A stretch of 64,000 nucleotides of DNA from Bacteroidaceae bacterium (GTDB lineage Bacteria; Bacteroidota; Bacteroidia; Bacteroidales; Bacteroidaceae), in contig JAFZSP010000091.1 in the NCBI GenBank assembly GCA_017619335.1, forward strand, positions 62,001 to 126,000, written 5' to 3'. Below are positions 45,984 through 55,355 of the stretch, in pieces; position 1 is the first letter of the stretch, and every line of letters starts with the position of its first letter. The notes beneath the pieces were generated by a model. That model had not been told where the DNA came from. It searched no databases and worked only from the letters and a program-made list of their open reading frames with translations. Made by a program: the position numbers and the translations under genes.

Positions 45984-47081
45984 CTATTTCCGCACCAATT
46001 TTGTGGAAATTGGGAAGTGATCTGAGGCCGAAATGGTCTTTTCAACCTTCGTCTGGCGGCTGCGCCAATGGTCACCACTGTAGAGGATGTGATCAATACG
46101 CACAGGGAAGCCTCTGTCATGGAAGGTAAATCCCACTCCGTTACCACTCTGTGTGAAGGCACTTTGCAAGTGACTGGTGAGCAGGCGAAGGGCATAGGAA
46201 ACAGGGGTGTCGTTGAAATCTCCGCAAACGATGACAGGACGAGGCAACCAGTCTTCCACCATCTTGTGAATGGTATCGGCCTGTGCTGCACGCAGAGGAG
46301 CTGCTTCACATAGGAGATTAATCATAGGACCGAGTTCCTTGCGAAGGGTATCACGGACTTCACGATGGTGAGCGCCCAAGGCATTCTTCTCGATGGCATC
46401 CCGATAACCGTCCTTAATGATTTCTGTAAGGTGGTTGCTCTCGAAATGATTGTTAATCAAAAGAATGGTATCACATCCATATTGCAAGTGAGCAAAGAAA
46501 CCCCCGTTGGATCGTGTGGGGAAGGATAAGGAATCGGCATCCAAGATGGGCAGTCGGGAAAAGAGGACATTGCCTTTCTGCTCAAAGCACTGATAGCCCA
46601 TTTCCTCCATTTTCTCGCGGACAGTGGAGAGATTGGCTCCGCCACCGCTGGACTCCTGAAGGCAGATGATGTCCGCCTCGGAGAAATAGATGAAGTTAGC
46701 CACACTGTTATTGCCTGCTTCGTCACGAGCCGCCGAACCGCCAAAACTACGGGTGTTATAGGTAATGACGCGCAACGATGCTGTGGTGTCTGCAGCCTGC
46801 AGGAATGAAGGATTCACCGGACAGTAAGCACGAACAAAATTTAAACAGGCCGCCAATCCTACAAGGGGCAACCAGACCCTACTAATCTTGAAGATCACCC
46901 AAAAGACAATGAACGCCACATCCACGATGAGAAACAGTGGAAAGACCAGGGGCAAGAGACTCAAACGAGGATAGTCTGAGGGGTTGACGTATGTTGCCAA
47001 ACAACAAAACCACAGCATGAGGATGGTGGCAATATTGACACCCGTACACAGCTGTACGGCAAGGGTCTTGATGATTTTCAT
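45984..47081 (-). CDS. Membrane-anchored endonuclease/exonuclease/phosphatase-family protein
   Basis: 365 residues. Three hydrophobic segments occupy ~10-95. The EEP domain is ~100-365 with the family's metal-site motifs: 'VITYNTRSFGG', 'DIICLQESS', 'INNHFES', 'VCGDFNDTPVSYA', 'RIDHILYS' and 'SDHFPI'. Substrate is unknown; bacterial relatives act on nucleic acids, phosphoinositides or sphingomyelin. The start codon overlaps the rhomboid stop by 4 bp (ATGA), so the two genes are translationally coupled. Confidence 0.9.
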   Translation of the reverse strand: MKIIKTLAVQLCTGVNIATILMLWFCCLATYVNPSDYPRLSLLPLVFPLFLIVDVAFIVFWVIFKISRVWLPLVGLAACLNFVRAYCPVNPSFLQAADTTASLRVITYNTRSFGGSAARDEAGNNSVANFIYFSEADIICLQESSGGGANLSTVREKMEEMGYQCFEQKGNVLFSRLPILDADSLSFPTRSNGGFFAHLQYGCDTILLINNHFESNHLTEIIKDGYRDAIEKNALGAHHREVRDTLRKELGPMINLLCEAAPLRAAQADTIHKMVEDWLPRPVIVCGDFNDTPVSYALRLLTSHLQSAFTQSGNGVGFTFHDRGFPVRIDHILYSGDHWRSRQTKVEKTISASDHFPISTKLVRK

Positions 47082-48100
47082 CGTTGACTGGCTTCAAAGA
47101 GTTTGCGTTTCTCCTCGTCCGTGAGGCTGGCATAGCCACCTTCTTTGATTTTTGCAAGGATGGCATCCACCTCGGCCTCACGCTGCTGTTGCTGGCGGTG
47201 CCATTCCATATCATCGGCGTGTTTGCTGTGGCCGCCGCCCACCTGCGCTTTCATCTTGGGCTTTCCACTAAACTTGGAAGAAAGGTTTTTCCACCACTGT
47301 TTGAATTGCGCTGTGAAGGAGGAACGCTGACGAGCAGAAGTGTTGGTGACGTCTTCATAACGCGTGAAATAGTTGTCATAGCCACCAAAGCCGCCATAGC
47401 CACCGCCTCCGCCAAAGAATCGTCCACTACCGCTGCCAAGATGATTGCGCCAGTACATGATAAGGGCAAAGCCGAAGAGCATACCACCCAAGTGTGCCAT
47501 GTGGGCCACGCCGTCGCCACGATTGCCGAGGGCGCTCAGCAGTTCTATCACGGCGTAACCCATGACAAACCACTTGGCCTTGATGGGGAAGGGAAAAGGA
47601 ATGATGAACATCCGCTCTTCTGGGAATGTCATGCCGAAGCTGAGCAAAACGCCATACACAGCTCCCGAGGCTCCCACAGTGGTCCAGCGATTCAGGAAAT
47701 CCTCCATCGCCATCGTCACCCCGCCGCCGACGTTCACGCGGTCATAGGAGGCCAGGCCGTCATAAACGTATTCCAGATACTGCACTCCTTCCTGTGCCAG
47801 TCCTGCACCCAGTCCGCAGACGACATAATAGAAGAGGAAACGTTGTGAGCCCATCACCTGTTCCATGATTCGGCCAAACATCCAGACGGCAAACATATTA
47901 AAAAAGATGTGTTCCAGACCACCATGAACAAACATATAGGTGAACAGCTGGTAGAGTCTGAAATCAGAAGCCATAAAGTAGTGCAGCCCCAGCAGATCAT
48001 CAAAATCGATGCCGTAACGGGTGGCTACAACCTTGGCCAAATACATCAACAGGTTAATGATGATGATATTTTTTGTGACAGGAGGCATATTGAAGCTCAT
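47078..48100 (-). CDS. Rhomboid-family intramembrane serine protease
   Basis: 340 residues with six or more transmembrane segments. The catalytic Ser is in 'VGASGAVYGVLLSFG' (~145) and His in 'HMAHLGGMLFGFALIMYWRN' (~200). 'FVHGGLEHIFFNMFAVWMFG' carries the conserved L1-loop/GxxxN-type region. The C-terminal ~120 residues are soluble, with a Gly/Tyr-rich stretch ('GRFFGGGGGYGGFGGYDNYF', ~240-260) then charged helices. The same rhomboid-EEP pair is frequent in Bacteroidales. Confidence 0.93.
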   Translation of the reverse strand: MSFNMPPVTKNIIIINLLMYLAKVVATRYGIDFDDLLGLHYFMASDFRLYQLFTYMFVHGGLEHIFFNMFAVWMFGRIMEQVMGSQRFLFYYVVCGLGAGLAQEGVQYLEYVYDGLASYDRVNVGGGVTMAMEDFLNRWTTVGASGAVYGVLLSFGMTFPEERMFIIPFPFPIKAKWFVMGYAVIELLSALGNRGDGVAHMAHLGGMLFGFALIMYWRNHLGSGSGRFFGGGGGYGGFGGYDNYFTRYEDVTNTSARQRSSFTAQFKQWWKNLSSKFSGKPKMKAQVGGGHSKHADDMEWHRQQQQREAEVDAILAKIKEGGYASLTDEEKRKLFEASQR

Positions 48101-48209
48101 AAATGCGCACTTTTATTGATTTGTGGCCGCAAAAGTAGGCATTTTCATTGGCAAAACAGCCGAAAAGCGTCTAAAATTAAGTGAAAACGCATGTTTTTTG
48201 CAAAAAAAC

Positions 48210-48240
48210 TTTGTTGGCATTACATCTTTGCTTACATTTG
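48210..48240 (+). promoter_or_regulatory. Promoter of the HU gene
   Basis: TTTG (48210-48213), 19-nt spacer, TACATTTG (48233-48240). It leaves about 70-75 nt of leader before ATG 48320. Confidence 0.75.
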
Positions 48241-48319
48241 TGGCAAGAAAAGTCATAAAAAGGAAGTTTTTAACCCCAAATAAACTGTTTTAATCTCAAA
48301 CCTTTTAAAATTTGTGAGT

Positions 48320-48592
48320 ATGAACAAGACTGAATTGACAAAAGCTATTGCCGCTCAGGCAGGTCTGACTCAAGTTGATGCCAAGAAGGCACTCGACGCA
48401 ACCATCGCAGCTATCACCAAAGCCCTCAAGGATGGTGACAAGGTCGCTCTCATCGGTTTCGGCACATTCGCCGTCAGCGAGCGTCCCGCACGCCAGGGTA
48501 TCAACCCCCAGACCAAGGCTGTCATCAAGATTGCCGCCAAGAAGCAGGCCAAGTTCAAGGCTGGTGCAGAACTCGAAGCTGCCATCCAGTAA
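48320..48592 (+). CDS. hup: HU-family DNA-binding protein
   Basis: 90 residues from ATG 48320, the standard HU length; a GTG two codons earlier is not needed. The sequence 'MNKTELTKAIAAQAGLTQVDAKKAL' (in pieces) with 'IGFGTFAVSERPARQGINPQT' is the HU/IHF fold, including the DNA-intercalating 'RxGxNPxT' arm. It bends and compacts DNA. It has its own promoter and terminator. Confidence 0.97.
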   Translation: MNKTELTKAIAAQAGLTQVDAKKALDATIAAITKALKDGDKVALIGFGTFAVSERPARQGINPQTKAVIKIAAKKQAKFKAGAELEAAIQ

Positions 48593-48615
48593 TCGCGAAC
48601 AAGACAAACATTCGA

Positions 48616-48647
48616 GACGCCACCTGACAACAGGCGGCGTCTTTTTT
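48616..48647 (+). terminator. Rho-independent terminator of the HU gene
   Basis: GACGCC-type stem (48616-48626 with 48631-48641, one bulge), ACAA loop, then TTTTTT (48642-48647). Confidence 0.9.
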
Positions 48648-48794
48648 GTGCCTGATGGGAGAAAACAACCACTTGGGATTTGTAAAAACGTTAAACTTTA
48701 AATCTCAAACTCAAAAAACTCTCAACTCTCAACCCTAATCTCTCAACTTTTTCGTAACTTTGCGCCCGAATTTCACTATATATATAAATAAGGT

Positions 48795-50603
48795 ATGCAA
48801 ATCGAACAGAAACTCACCCAGGCAGTCATCGCTGCCGTCAAGGATTTATATGGTCAGGAGGTGCCTGAATCTCTCGTCCAGTTGGGCGCCACAAAGAAAG
48901 AATTTGAGGGGCACTTGACGCTCATTGTCTTCCCCTTCCTGAAGATGAGTCGCAAGAAGCCCGAGGACACCGCTCAGGAGATTGGACAATACTTGGCCAC
49001 CAACCTGCCCGATGTGGTAGCACGCTTCAATGTCATCAAGGGATTCCTGAATATGGTGATTGCTGATGCCTGTTGGGTCAGCCTCCTGAGTGAGATACAG
49101 CAGGACGCCCAGTGGGGTCTCACTCCTGTGACAGACAACTCTCCACTGGTGATGATTGAATATTCCTCTCCCAACACCAACAAACCGCTTCATTTAGGCC
49201 ACGTGCGCAACAACCTTTTAGGATGGGCGCTGGCACAGGTGATGCAGGCCAACGGCAACAAGGTGGTGAAGACCAACATCGTCAACGATCGTGGCATTCA
49301 CATCTGCAAGTCTATGCTGGCTTGGCAGAAGTGGGGCAACGGCGAGACACCAGAGAGCACAGGCAAGAAGGGCGACCACCTGATTGGCGATTACTATGTG
49401 GCCTTTGACAAGCATTATCGTGCAGAACTGAAGGAGCTGACAGAGAAATTCATGGCAGAAGGTATGGAGGAAGAGGCAGCCAAGGAACGTGCCGAGAAGG
49501 AAAGCACCCTGATGCAGGAGGCTCGCCAGATGCTGGTGAAATGGGAACAGAATGACCCCGAAGTGCGTGGCCTTTGGGAGCAGATGAACAACTGGGTGTA
49601 TGCTGGTTTTGACGAGACATACAAAGCATTGGGCGTTGGCTTCGACAAGATTTATTACGAGAGCCAGACCTATCTGGAAGGTAAGGAAAAGGTGGAAGAG
49701 GGCTTGCAGAAAGGCATCTTCTATCGTCGAGACGATGGCTCTGTCTGGGCAGACCTCACGGGTGAAGGCCTTGACGAGAAGCTGTTGCTGCGAGCCGATG
49801 GTACCAGTGTTTACATGACGCAGGACATCGGAACCGCCAAGCTGCGCTTCCAGGACTTTCCTATTGACAAGATGATCTATGTGGTTGGCAATGAGCAGAA
49901 CTACCACTTCCAGGTGCTCTCTATTCTCTTGGACAAACTGGGCTTCAAGTGGGGCAAGGACCTTGTGCATTTCTCCTACGGCATGGTGGAACTGCCCAAT
50001 GGCAAGATGAAGTCCCGTGAAGGCACCGTGGTGGATGCCGATGACTTGATAGCCAAGATGATAGCTGATGCTCGCGAGATGAGTAGGGACAAAGTCAACA
50101 AGCTTGAAGACCTCACAGAGGAAGAGGCACAGGAGATCGCTCGCATCGTGGGTATGGGCGCCCTCAAGTACTTCATCCTCAAGGTGGATGCCCGCAAGAA
50201 TATGCTCTTCAATCCCGAGGAGTCCATTGACTTCAATGGCAACACGGGGCCCTTCATCCAATATACCTATGCCCGCATCCGCAGCATTCTGAGGAAAGTC
50301 CCGTTTGTTGCGTTGACAACGCAACAAACAGAACTCTCTGACAAAGAGATTGCTCTCATCCAACAGCTTGCTGCCTTCGGCACAGCTGTGCGTCAGGCAG
50401 GAACGGACTACAATGTCAGCGTCATCGCCAACTACTGCTATGACCTGGCGAAGGAGTTCAATGGCTTCTATCATGACTTCCCCATCCTGAAGGAAGAGGA
50501 TGAGCAGAAGCGGGCCGTGCGCCTTGCTCTCTGTGAGGCTGTTTCCAAAGTCATCAAGTCCGGCATGAGCCTGTTAGGTATCGAAGTTCCTGAGAGGATG
50601 TGA
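48795..50603 (+). CDS. argS: Arginyl-tRNA synthetase
   Basis: 602 residues. The HIGH motif is 'PLHLGHVRNN' (~131-138) and the KMSK-equivalent 'GKMKSREGTVV' (~401). The N-terminal additional domain and the C-terminal anticodon-binding DALR domain ('NTGPFIQYTYARIRSILRK' in pieces) are present. It charges tRNA-Arg. The -7-like TAACTTTG (48755-48762) lies upstream in a spacer built of CTCAACT words. It is followed after 3 bp by the RNase H gene. Confidence 0.97.
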   Translation: MQIEQKLTQAVIAAVKDLYGQEVPESLVQLGATKKEFEGHLTLIVFPFLKMSRKKPEDTAQEIGQYLATNLPDVVARFNVIKGFLNMVIADACWVSLLSEIQQDAQWGLTPVTDNSPLVMIEYSSPNTNKPLHLGHVRNNLLGWALAQVMQANGNKVVKTNIVNDRGIHICKSMLAWQKWGNGETPESTGKKGDHLIGDYYVAFDKHYRAELKELTEKFMAEGMEEEAAKERAEKESTLMQEARQMLVKWEQNDPEVRGLWEQMNNWVYAGFDETYKALGVGFDKIYYESQTYLEGKEKVEEGLQKGIFYRRDDGSVWADLTGEGLDEKLLLRADGTSVYMTQDIGTAKLRFQDFPIDKMIYVVGNEQNYHFQVLSILLDKLGFKWGKDLVHFSYGMVELPNGKMKSREGTVVDADDLIAKMIADAREMSRDKVNKLEDLTEEEAQEIARIVGMGALKYFILKVDARKNMLFNPEESIDFNGNTGPFIQYTYARIRSILRKVPFVALTTQQTELSDKEIALIQQLAAFGTAVRQAGTDYNVSVIANYCYDLAKEFNGFYHDFPILKEEDEQKRAVRLALCEAVSKVIKSGMSLLGIEVPERM

Positions 50604-50606
50604 TTT

Positions 50607-51014
50607 ATGGAACAGCCCGCCCAAGCTCTCTGTGTGGATGCCGCGTGCAGTGGTAACCCTGGTCCCATGGAGTACCGTGGGGTGCATCTGCCGTCTGGCA
50701 AGCTCGTCTTCCATTACGGGCCTGTTCACGGCACCAACAATATTGGCGAGTTCCTGGCCATCGTTCATGCGATGGCGCTGCTGAAGCAGAAAGGCCTCTC
50801 AATGCCCGTCTATAGCGACAGCCGCACTGCCATCATCTGGGCCACCAAGCGCAAGGCAAAGACCACCCTTGCGCCCACACCAGAGAACGCTCCCCTCCTC
50901 GCCCTCGTAGCCCGCGCCGAGGCTTGGCTCCAGCAAAACGGTCTGCCTTATCCCCTTATCAAGTGGGACACAGAGCACTGGGGAGAAATCCCCGCCGACT
51001 TCGGAAGAAAATAA
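50607..51014 (+). CDS. RNase HI-family protein
   Basis: 135 residues. RNase H catalytic acids are visible: Asp in 'LCVDAACSGNPGPMEY' (~11), Glu in 'NNIGEFLAIVHAM' (~48), Asp in 'VYSDSRTAI' (~71) and a C-terminal Asp in 'EIPADFGRK'. It removes RNA from RNA/DNA hybrids. This short form without the N-terminal hybrid-binding domain is usual in Bacteroidetes. It is probably co-transcribed with argS. Confidence 0.9.
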   Translation: MEQPAQALCVDAACSGNPGPMEYRGVHLPSGKLVFHYGPVHGTNNIGEFLAIVHAMALLKQKGLSMPVYSDSRTAIIWATKRKAKTTLAPTPENAPLLALVARAEAWLQQNGLPYPLIKWDTEHWGEIPADFGRK

Positions 51015-51043
51015 ATTTGTAAGCCCTTTACTCACAACATACA

Positions 51044-52885
51044 ATGAAAGAGTTCCTGAAAGTGCTGCGCCGCTTCGCCTTGCCCTACAAAGGTTATATG
51101 ATAGGTGCCATCATCGCCAATCTGCTGTCGGCGGTGCTCAACGTCTTTTCATTCATGAGCATTATGCCCATGCTGAATATGCTGTTCGGAATGGACACAT
51201 CGGCCTATGAATTCATGCCTTGGGACGGGCCAGAGGGTATCAAGGACATCGCCATCAACAACCTGTATTATTATACTACCCTCCTCATCGGCCGCTTCGG
51301 ACGGGAGACGGCGTTGCTGCTGATAGGCCTCTTCCTGGTGGTCACCACTTTCCTCAAGACCACTTGCTACTTCCTGTCGTCAGCGGTGATGGTTCCGCTG
51401 CGCACAGGCATCGTGCGCGACATCCGTATTATGGTATTTGACAAGGTGTTGCACCTGCCGCTGGCCTTTGTCAATGATGAACGCAAGGGGGACATTATCG
51501 CCCGCATGAGTGGCGACGTGACAGAGGTGGAGAACAGCGTCACCTCTTCCCTGGACATGCTCATCAAGAATCCCATCCTCATCGTCTTTTACTTCGCCAC
51601 CCTCATCTTCGTCTCCTGGCAACTGACGCTCTTCACCCTCCTCGTTATCCCTGTGCTGGGCTGGATTATGGGTGCCATCGGCCGCAAGTTGAAGGCACAA
51701 AGCCTCTTTGCCCAGAGCAAGTGGAGCGAGACGATGAGTCAGTTGGACGAGATGCTTGGCGGCCTGCGAATCATCAAGGCGTTCATTGCCGAGGACAAGA
51801 TTCTGGCTCGCTTCCGCAGGGTCAGCAATGAATTCCGTGATGCCACCAACCGCGTGGCCATCAGGCAGGCATCGGCCCATCCCGTCAGCGAGTTCCTGGG
51901 CACCTGCATCATCGTCCTCGTCCTTTGGTTCGGAGGTACCCTCATCTTTAGTGACCATTCCCCCATTGACGCCCCCACCTTTATCTTCTATATGGTCATT
52001 CTTTACAGCGTCATCAACCCGCTGAAAGAACTCTCCAAGGCCAGCTACGCCATCCCAAAGGGACTCGCCTCAATGGAACGTATCGACAAGATTCTCAATG
52101 CTGAGAACCCCATCAAGGAACCCTCACAACCTCACAGCCTCACAACCTCGCAACCTCACGACTGCATCGAGTTCCGTGACGTCCATTTCCAGTATTCCAA
52201 TAACCCGCAGGAGGTCATACATGGCGTGGATCTGACTGTGCCAAAAGGCAAGACCATCGCTCTCGTGGGGCAATCTGGATCTGGGAAATCCACCCTGGTG
52301 GATTTGCTGCCTCGTTATCACGATGTGACTGGTGGTGAGATTCTCATTGACGGCGTGAATGTCAAGGACTTCCGACTTCACGACCTGCGTTCCCTCATCG
52401 GCAATGTGAATCAGGAAGCCATCCTCTTCAACGACACCTTCTTTAATAACATCGCTTTTGGCGTGCCCGACGCCACGATGGAGCAGGTGGTGGAGGCTGC
52501 CAAGATTGCCAACGCCCACGACTTCATCCTTCAGAGCGAAAACGGTTATGACACCTACGTGGGCGATCGAGGCTGTCGTCTCAGCGGCGGTCAGCGTCAG
52601 CGCATCAGCATCGCTCGTGCCATCCTCAAGAACCCGCCCATTCTCATCCTGGACGAAGCCACCAGCGCCCTGGACACAGAGAGCGAGCGTCTGGTGCAGG
52701 AAGCGCTGGAACGCCTGATGAAGTCCCGCACCACCATCGCCATTGCCCACCGTCTTTCCACCATCAAGAATGCCGACGAGATCTGCGTCCTCCATGAAGG
52801 CCGCATCGTGGAACACGGCACCCACGAAGAACTCCTCAGCATCAACGGTTATTACAAGCATCTCAATGACATGCAACAGCTGTAA
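51044..52885 (+). CDS. msbA: MsbA-like ABC exporter (fused permease/ATPase)
   Basis: 613 residues. The N-terminal transmembrane domain has six helices (~15-330). The ATPase has Walker A 'GQSGSGKST' (~407), signature 'LSGGQRQR' (~512), Walker B 'ILILDEATSALD' (~530) and H-loop 'IAHRLSTI'. The family exports lipid A-core or other lipids/drugs. The linker between the domains (~360-372, 'EPSQPHSLTTSQPHD') is encoded by a CTCACAACCTCACAG-type repeat at 52123-52160. The last 20 bp overlap the next gene. Confidence 0.9.
   Translation: MKEFLKVLRRFALPYKGYMIGAIIANLLSAVLNVFSFMSIMPMLNMLFGMDTSAYEFMPWDGPEGIKDIAINNLYYYTTLLIGRFGRETALLLIGLFLVVTTFLKTTCYFLSSAVMVPLRTGIVRDIRIMVFDKVLHLPLAFVNDERKGDIIARMSGDVTEVENSVTSSLDMLIKNPILIVFYFATLIFVSWQLTLFTLLVIPVLGWIMGAIGRKLKAQSLFAQSKWSETMSQLDEMLGGLRIIKAFIAEDKILARFRRVSNEFRDATNRVAIRQASAHPVSEFLGTCIIVLVLWFGGTLIFSDHSPIDAPTFIFYMVILYSVINPLKELSKASYAIPKGLASMERIDKILNAENPIKEPSQPHSLTTSQPHDCIEFRDVHFQYSNNPQEVIHGVDLTVPKGKTIALVGQSGSGKSTLVDLLPRYHDVTGGEILIDGVNVKDFRLHDLRSLIGNVNQEAILFNDTFFNNIAFGVPDATMEQVVEAAKIANAHDFILQSENGYDTYVGDRGCRLSGGQRQRISIARAILKNPPILILDEATSALDTESERLVQEALERLMKSRTTIAIAHRLSTIKNADEICVLHEGRIVEHGTHEELLSINGYYKHLNDMQQL
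52123..52160 (+). repeat. CTCACAACC tandem repeat in the msbA linker
   Basis: Near-repeats CTCACAACCTCACAG / CTCACAACCTCGCAA / CCTCACGA occur in a row. They encode Ser/Thr/Gln/Pro/His between permease and ATPase domains. Confidence 0.8.
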
Positions 52886-54854
52886 AGGATCCAGTTCCCA
52901 ACCACGCACATCAGGATGGGGAACTTCTGCTGCGCTGCGCCAGATGGGGGGTGCAGCTCTCCTTTGGCTCCTCACATTCCTCCTTGGCAAGCTGGCTTTC
53001 ATCGTTGTTTGCCACGGAGCAGAACCCATTTCTGTGGGGGACGTTGCTGCCATTGTCTGGCATGGGTTGCCAATGGATCTTTCCACTACGGCATATTTGT
53101 TGCTGCTCCCCTGGCTCTGTGCATGGATAGCCGGCAACTGGCCTTCCTCCTGGCGTTGGCTGAGACCTTTGCTGCTAGCTTTCAATGCATTGGCCGCTAT
53201 TGTCATCGCTGCCTGCATCGTGGGAGACATCGCCCTTTATCCCTTCTGGGGCTTCAAACTCGATGCCACCATCTGGACCTACATCGACAGCCCTCGTGAT
53301 GCCATTGCCAGCGTCTCCACAGCCTTCGTCCTTCTTCACCTGGCTGCCTTCATCCTTCTGGCCGTCTGCATCTTCTTGGGCGCTCGTCTGGTTCTTTCTT
53401 CTATTTCCATTAAAGGGAAAACAGGAAGACGCTGGTTCCTCCATCGCTCTCCTCTGCTGCAGTTTATAGTGAGGAACCTTCTCTTTGCCCTCGTGGGCGT
53501 TCTCCTCTTCATCGTCCTTCGTGGCGGCATCACAGAATCCACCATGAATGTGGGCAACGCCTACTTCAGTGACCGCCAATTCCTTAACCACGCTGCCGTC
53601 AACCCGGCCTTCTCTCTTCTTTCCTCCTCCCAGAAAGCAGAGCGTTTCGACCTTCTCTACCGCTCGATGCCCGCAGAGGAAGCCGCCTCTCTACTTGCCG
53701 GCCTCTACCCTGTCACCACCTCCCCCTCCATCCTCCTCACCTCCCGTCCCTCCATTCTCCTTCTCTTCTGGGAAGGCTGTGGCGGACAGCTCACTGCTTC
53801 CCTCGGAGGCCCCACAGGGGAAGCCGCCATCACCCCCAACCTGGACAGTCTCGCCCGCAGCGGCATCTTCTTCTCTGAGCTGCGAGCCAACAGCTTCCGC
53901 ACAGACCGCGGCACCCTCAGCACCCTCTCCGGACAGCCAGCCTACCCCATGCACTCCCTCATGAAGATGGCCATGCGTGCCAGCCACCTCCCAAGTATCG
54001 CCCGTACCCTGCAGGCCGCTGGTTACGCCACCTCTTTTACCTACGGCGGCGACCTCAACTTCACAAATATGAAGGGTTATCTCCTCTCCACAGGCTTCCA
54101 GCACACCGTCTCCGAGGACGACTTCTCCCGCAGCGAGCGCGCCACCTCCAAATGGGGCGTTTGTGACAGCATCCTCTTTGAACGCCTCTATGAGGAGACC
54201 ATTTCCGCTGTAACTGTGCCCGATGGTTCTTCCTCCCCCTTCTTCCACGCCGCCCTCACCCTCAGCAGCCACGAGCCCTGGGACGTTCCTGCCTCCTTCC
54301 GTCGTCCCAGTGACCCAGACGAGAAGGTGGCTTCCTTCCGTTATACAGATCATCACTTGGGACGTTTCATCAGTCACCTGCGCCAAACGTCTCTCTGGGA
54401 TAACCTTCTCATTATCATCCTTCCAGATCACGGCGTACTCGCTACAGATGTCCTCGACTGGCAAGACCCGCGCTTCTTCCACATTCCAATGGTGTGGACA
54501 GGAGGAGCCGTCACTGGTTCTGCCACTGTCAACGCCCTCATGAACCAGAGCGACCTGCCTGCTACCCTGCTCTCACAACTCGACCTACCCCACGATGATT
54601 TCCCGTGGAGCCGCGACGTTCTCTCTCCTGCCTACACCCGTCCGTTCACCTATTCGACATTCAATGACGGCTTTGCCATCACTGTGAACAATTCACAACG
54701 GACAACTGGCAGTTCACAGACAACCACCGTCTTCTTTGACAACAAAGCCCAGTCCGCCACCACATACGGTGATTCCCGGCTCCAAGACAGCCTCACCCAT
54801 TTGGGCAAGGCTATCCTCCAACGTTCCTACGATCATCTGGAACAGTTGCACTAA
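52866..54854 (+). CDS. LTA-synthase-like sulfatase-fold membrane enzyme
   Basis: About 662 residues from ATG 52866, overlapping the ABC gene by 20 bp; ATG 52944 (MGGAALLWLL) is an alternative. Five hydrophobic segments occupy ~25-220. The extracytoplasmic sulfatase-like domain starts with 'PSILLLFWEGCGGQLT'. The nucleophile Thr is in 'FRTDRGTLSTLSGQPAYP' (~344), and 'IIILPDHGV' is the metal-site motif. Such enzymes transfer phosphoglycerol or phosphoethanolamine to envelope glycans. Coupling to the MsbA-like exporter suggests an envelope lipid role (inferred). Confidence 0.88.
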   Translation: MTCNSCKGSSSQPRTSGWGTSAALRQMGGAALLWLLTFLLGKLAFIVVCHGAEPISVGDVAAIVWHGLPMDLSTTAYLLLLPWLCAWIAGNWPSSWRWLRPLLLAFNALAAIVIAACIVGDIALYPFWGFKLDATIWTYIDSPRDAIASVSTAFVLLHLAAFILLAVCIFLGARLVLSSISIKGKTGRRWFLHRSPLLQFIVRNLLFALVGVLLFIVLRGGITESTMNVGNAYFSDRQFLNHAAVNPAFSLLSSSQKAERFDLLYRSMPAEEAASLLAGLYPVTTSPSILLTSRPSILLLFWEGCGGQLTASLGGPTGEAAITPNLDSLARSGIFFSELRANSFRTDRGTLSTLSGQPAYPMHSLMKMAMRASHLPSIARTLQAAGYATSFTYGGDLNFTNMKGYLLSTGFQHTVSEDDFSRSERATSKWGVCDSILFERLYEETISAVTVPDGSSSPFFHAALTLSSHEPWDVPASFRRPSDPDEKVASFRYTDHHLGRFISHLRQTSLWDNLLIIILPDHGVLATDVLDWQDPRFFHIPMVWTGGAVTGSATVNALMNQSDLPATLLSQLDLPHDDFPWSRDVLSPAYTRPFTYSTFNDGFAITVNNSQRTTGSSQTTTVFFDNKAQSATTYGDSRLQDSLTHLGKAILQRSYDHLEQLH

Positions 54855-54960
54855 GGGTGCCGGGAATTGTTTGTACGAGTGTATATTGAGGACGGGAAGA
54901 AGAGAGTGAGGAAGTGAAGAATGAAAGCGCTCAATTCCCAAACAACTGTAGAGAAATATT

Positions 54961-55240
54961 ACTTACGTTTCGCAAGTATGCCAACAAACTGTAATATAAT
55001 GCCCTTAGGGGCATAATAGGGGTAGCCAGCCATTTTAATGGCTGGTATGCAATGGCAGGAAAAACGCGTGCCTTTAGGTACGCGACAACAGATCCCTATC
55101 GCGTACCTAAAGGCACGCATTCCATTATACAACCTCTTACCAGCCAATGAATTGGCTGGCTACCCCTATCAAATGCCTACGGCATAAAACCCTTCAAACC
55201 CCATCAAATGCCTACGGCATTACTTGCGAAACTTGAGTGA
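54961..55240. repeat. Complex nested inverted-repeat element (MITE-like)
   Basis: Outer arms (54961-54982 with 55217-55239) share GTTTCGCAAGTA. Middle perfect 16-bp arms are 55016-55031 with 55154-55169. Inner perfect 20-bp arms are 55065-55084 with 55099-55118. Extra local hairpins are CCAGCCATTTTAATGGCTGG and its mirror. An 18-bp direct repeat ATCAAATGCCTACGGCAT is at 55168-55185 and 55203-55220. No ORF is present. It accounts for most of the 54854-55356 gap. Confidence 0.85.
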
Positions 55241-55265
55241 GATTATTTCGGAATCGGGTAAAAGC

Positions 55266-55310
55266 AACTTGCCTGCATCACGGAGGAGGATGCAGGCAAG
55301 TTTTTTTTGA
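55266..55310. terminator. Bidirectional-type terminator hairpin before flotillin end
   Basis: Perfect stem ACTTGCCTGCATC / GATGCAGGCAAGT (55267-55279, 55289-55301) followed by eight Ts on the plus strand. The minus strand reads out into TTGCTTTTA. It can end the flotillin operon (stop 55356) and plus-strand readthrough. Confidence 0.78.
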
Positions 55311-55355
55311 TGGATTTGTGAAGCGCTTCAAGAATGAAGTGGCAAGAGTCGGGCG

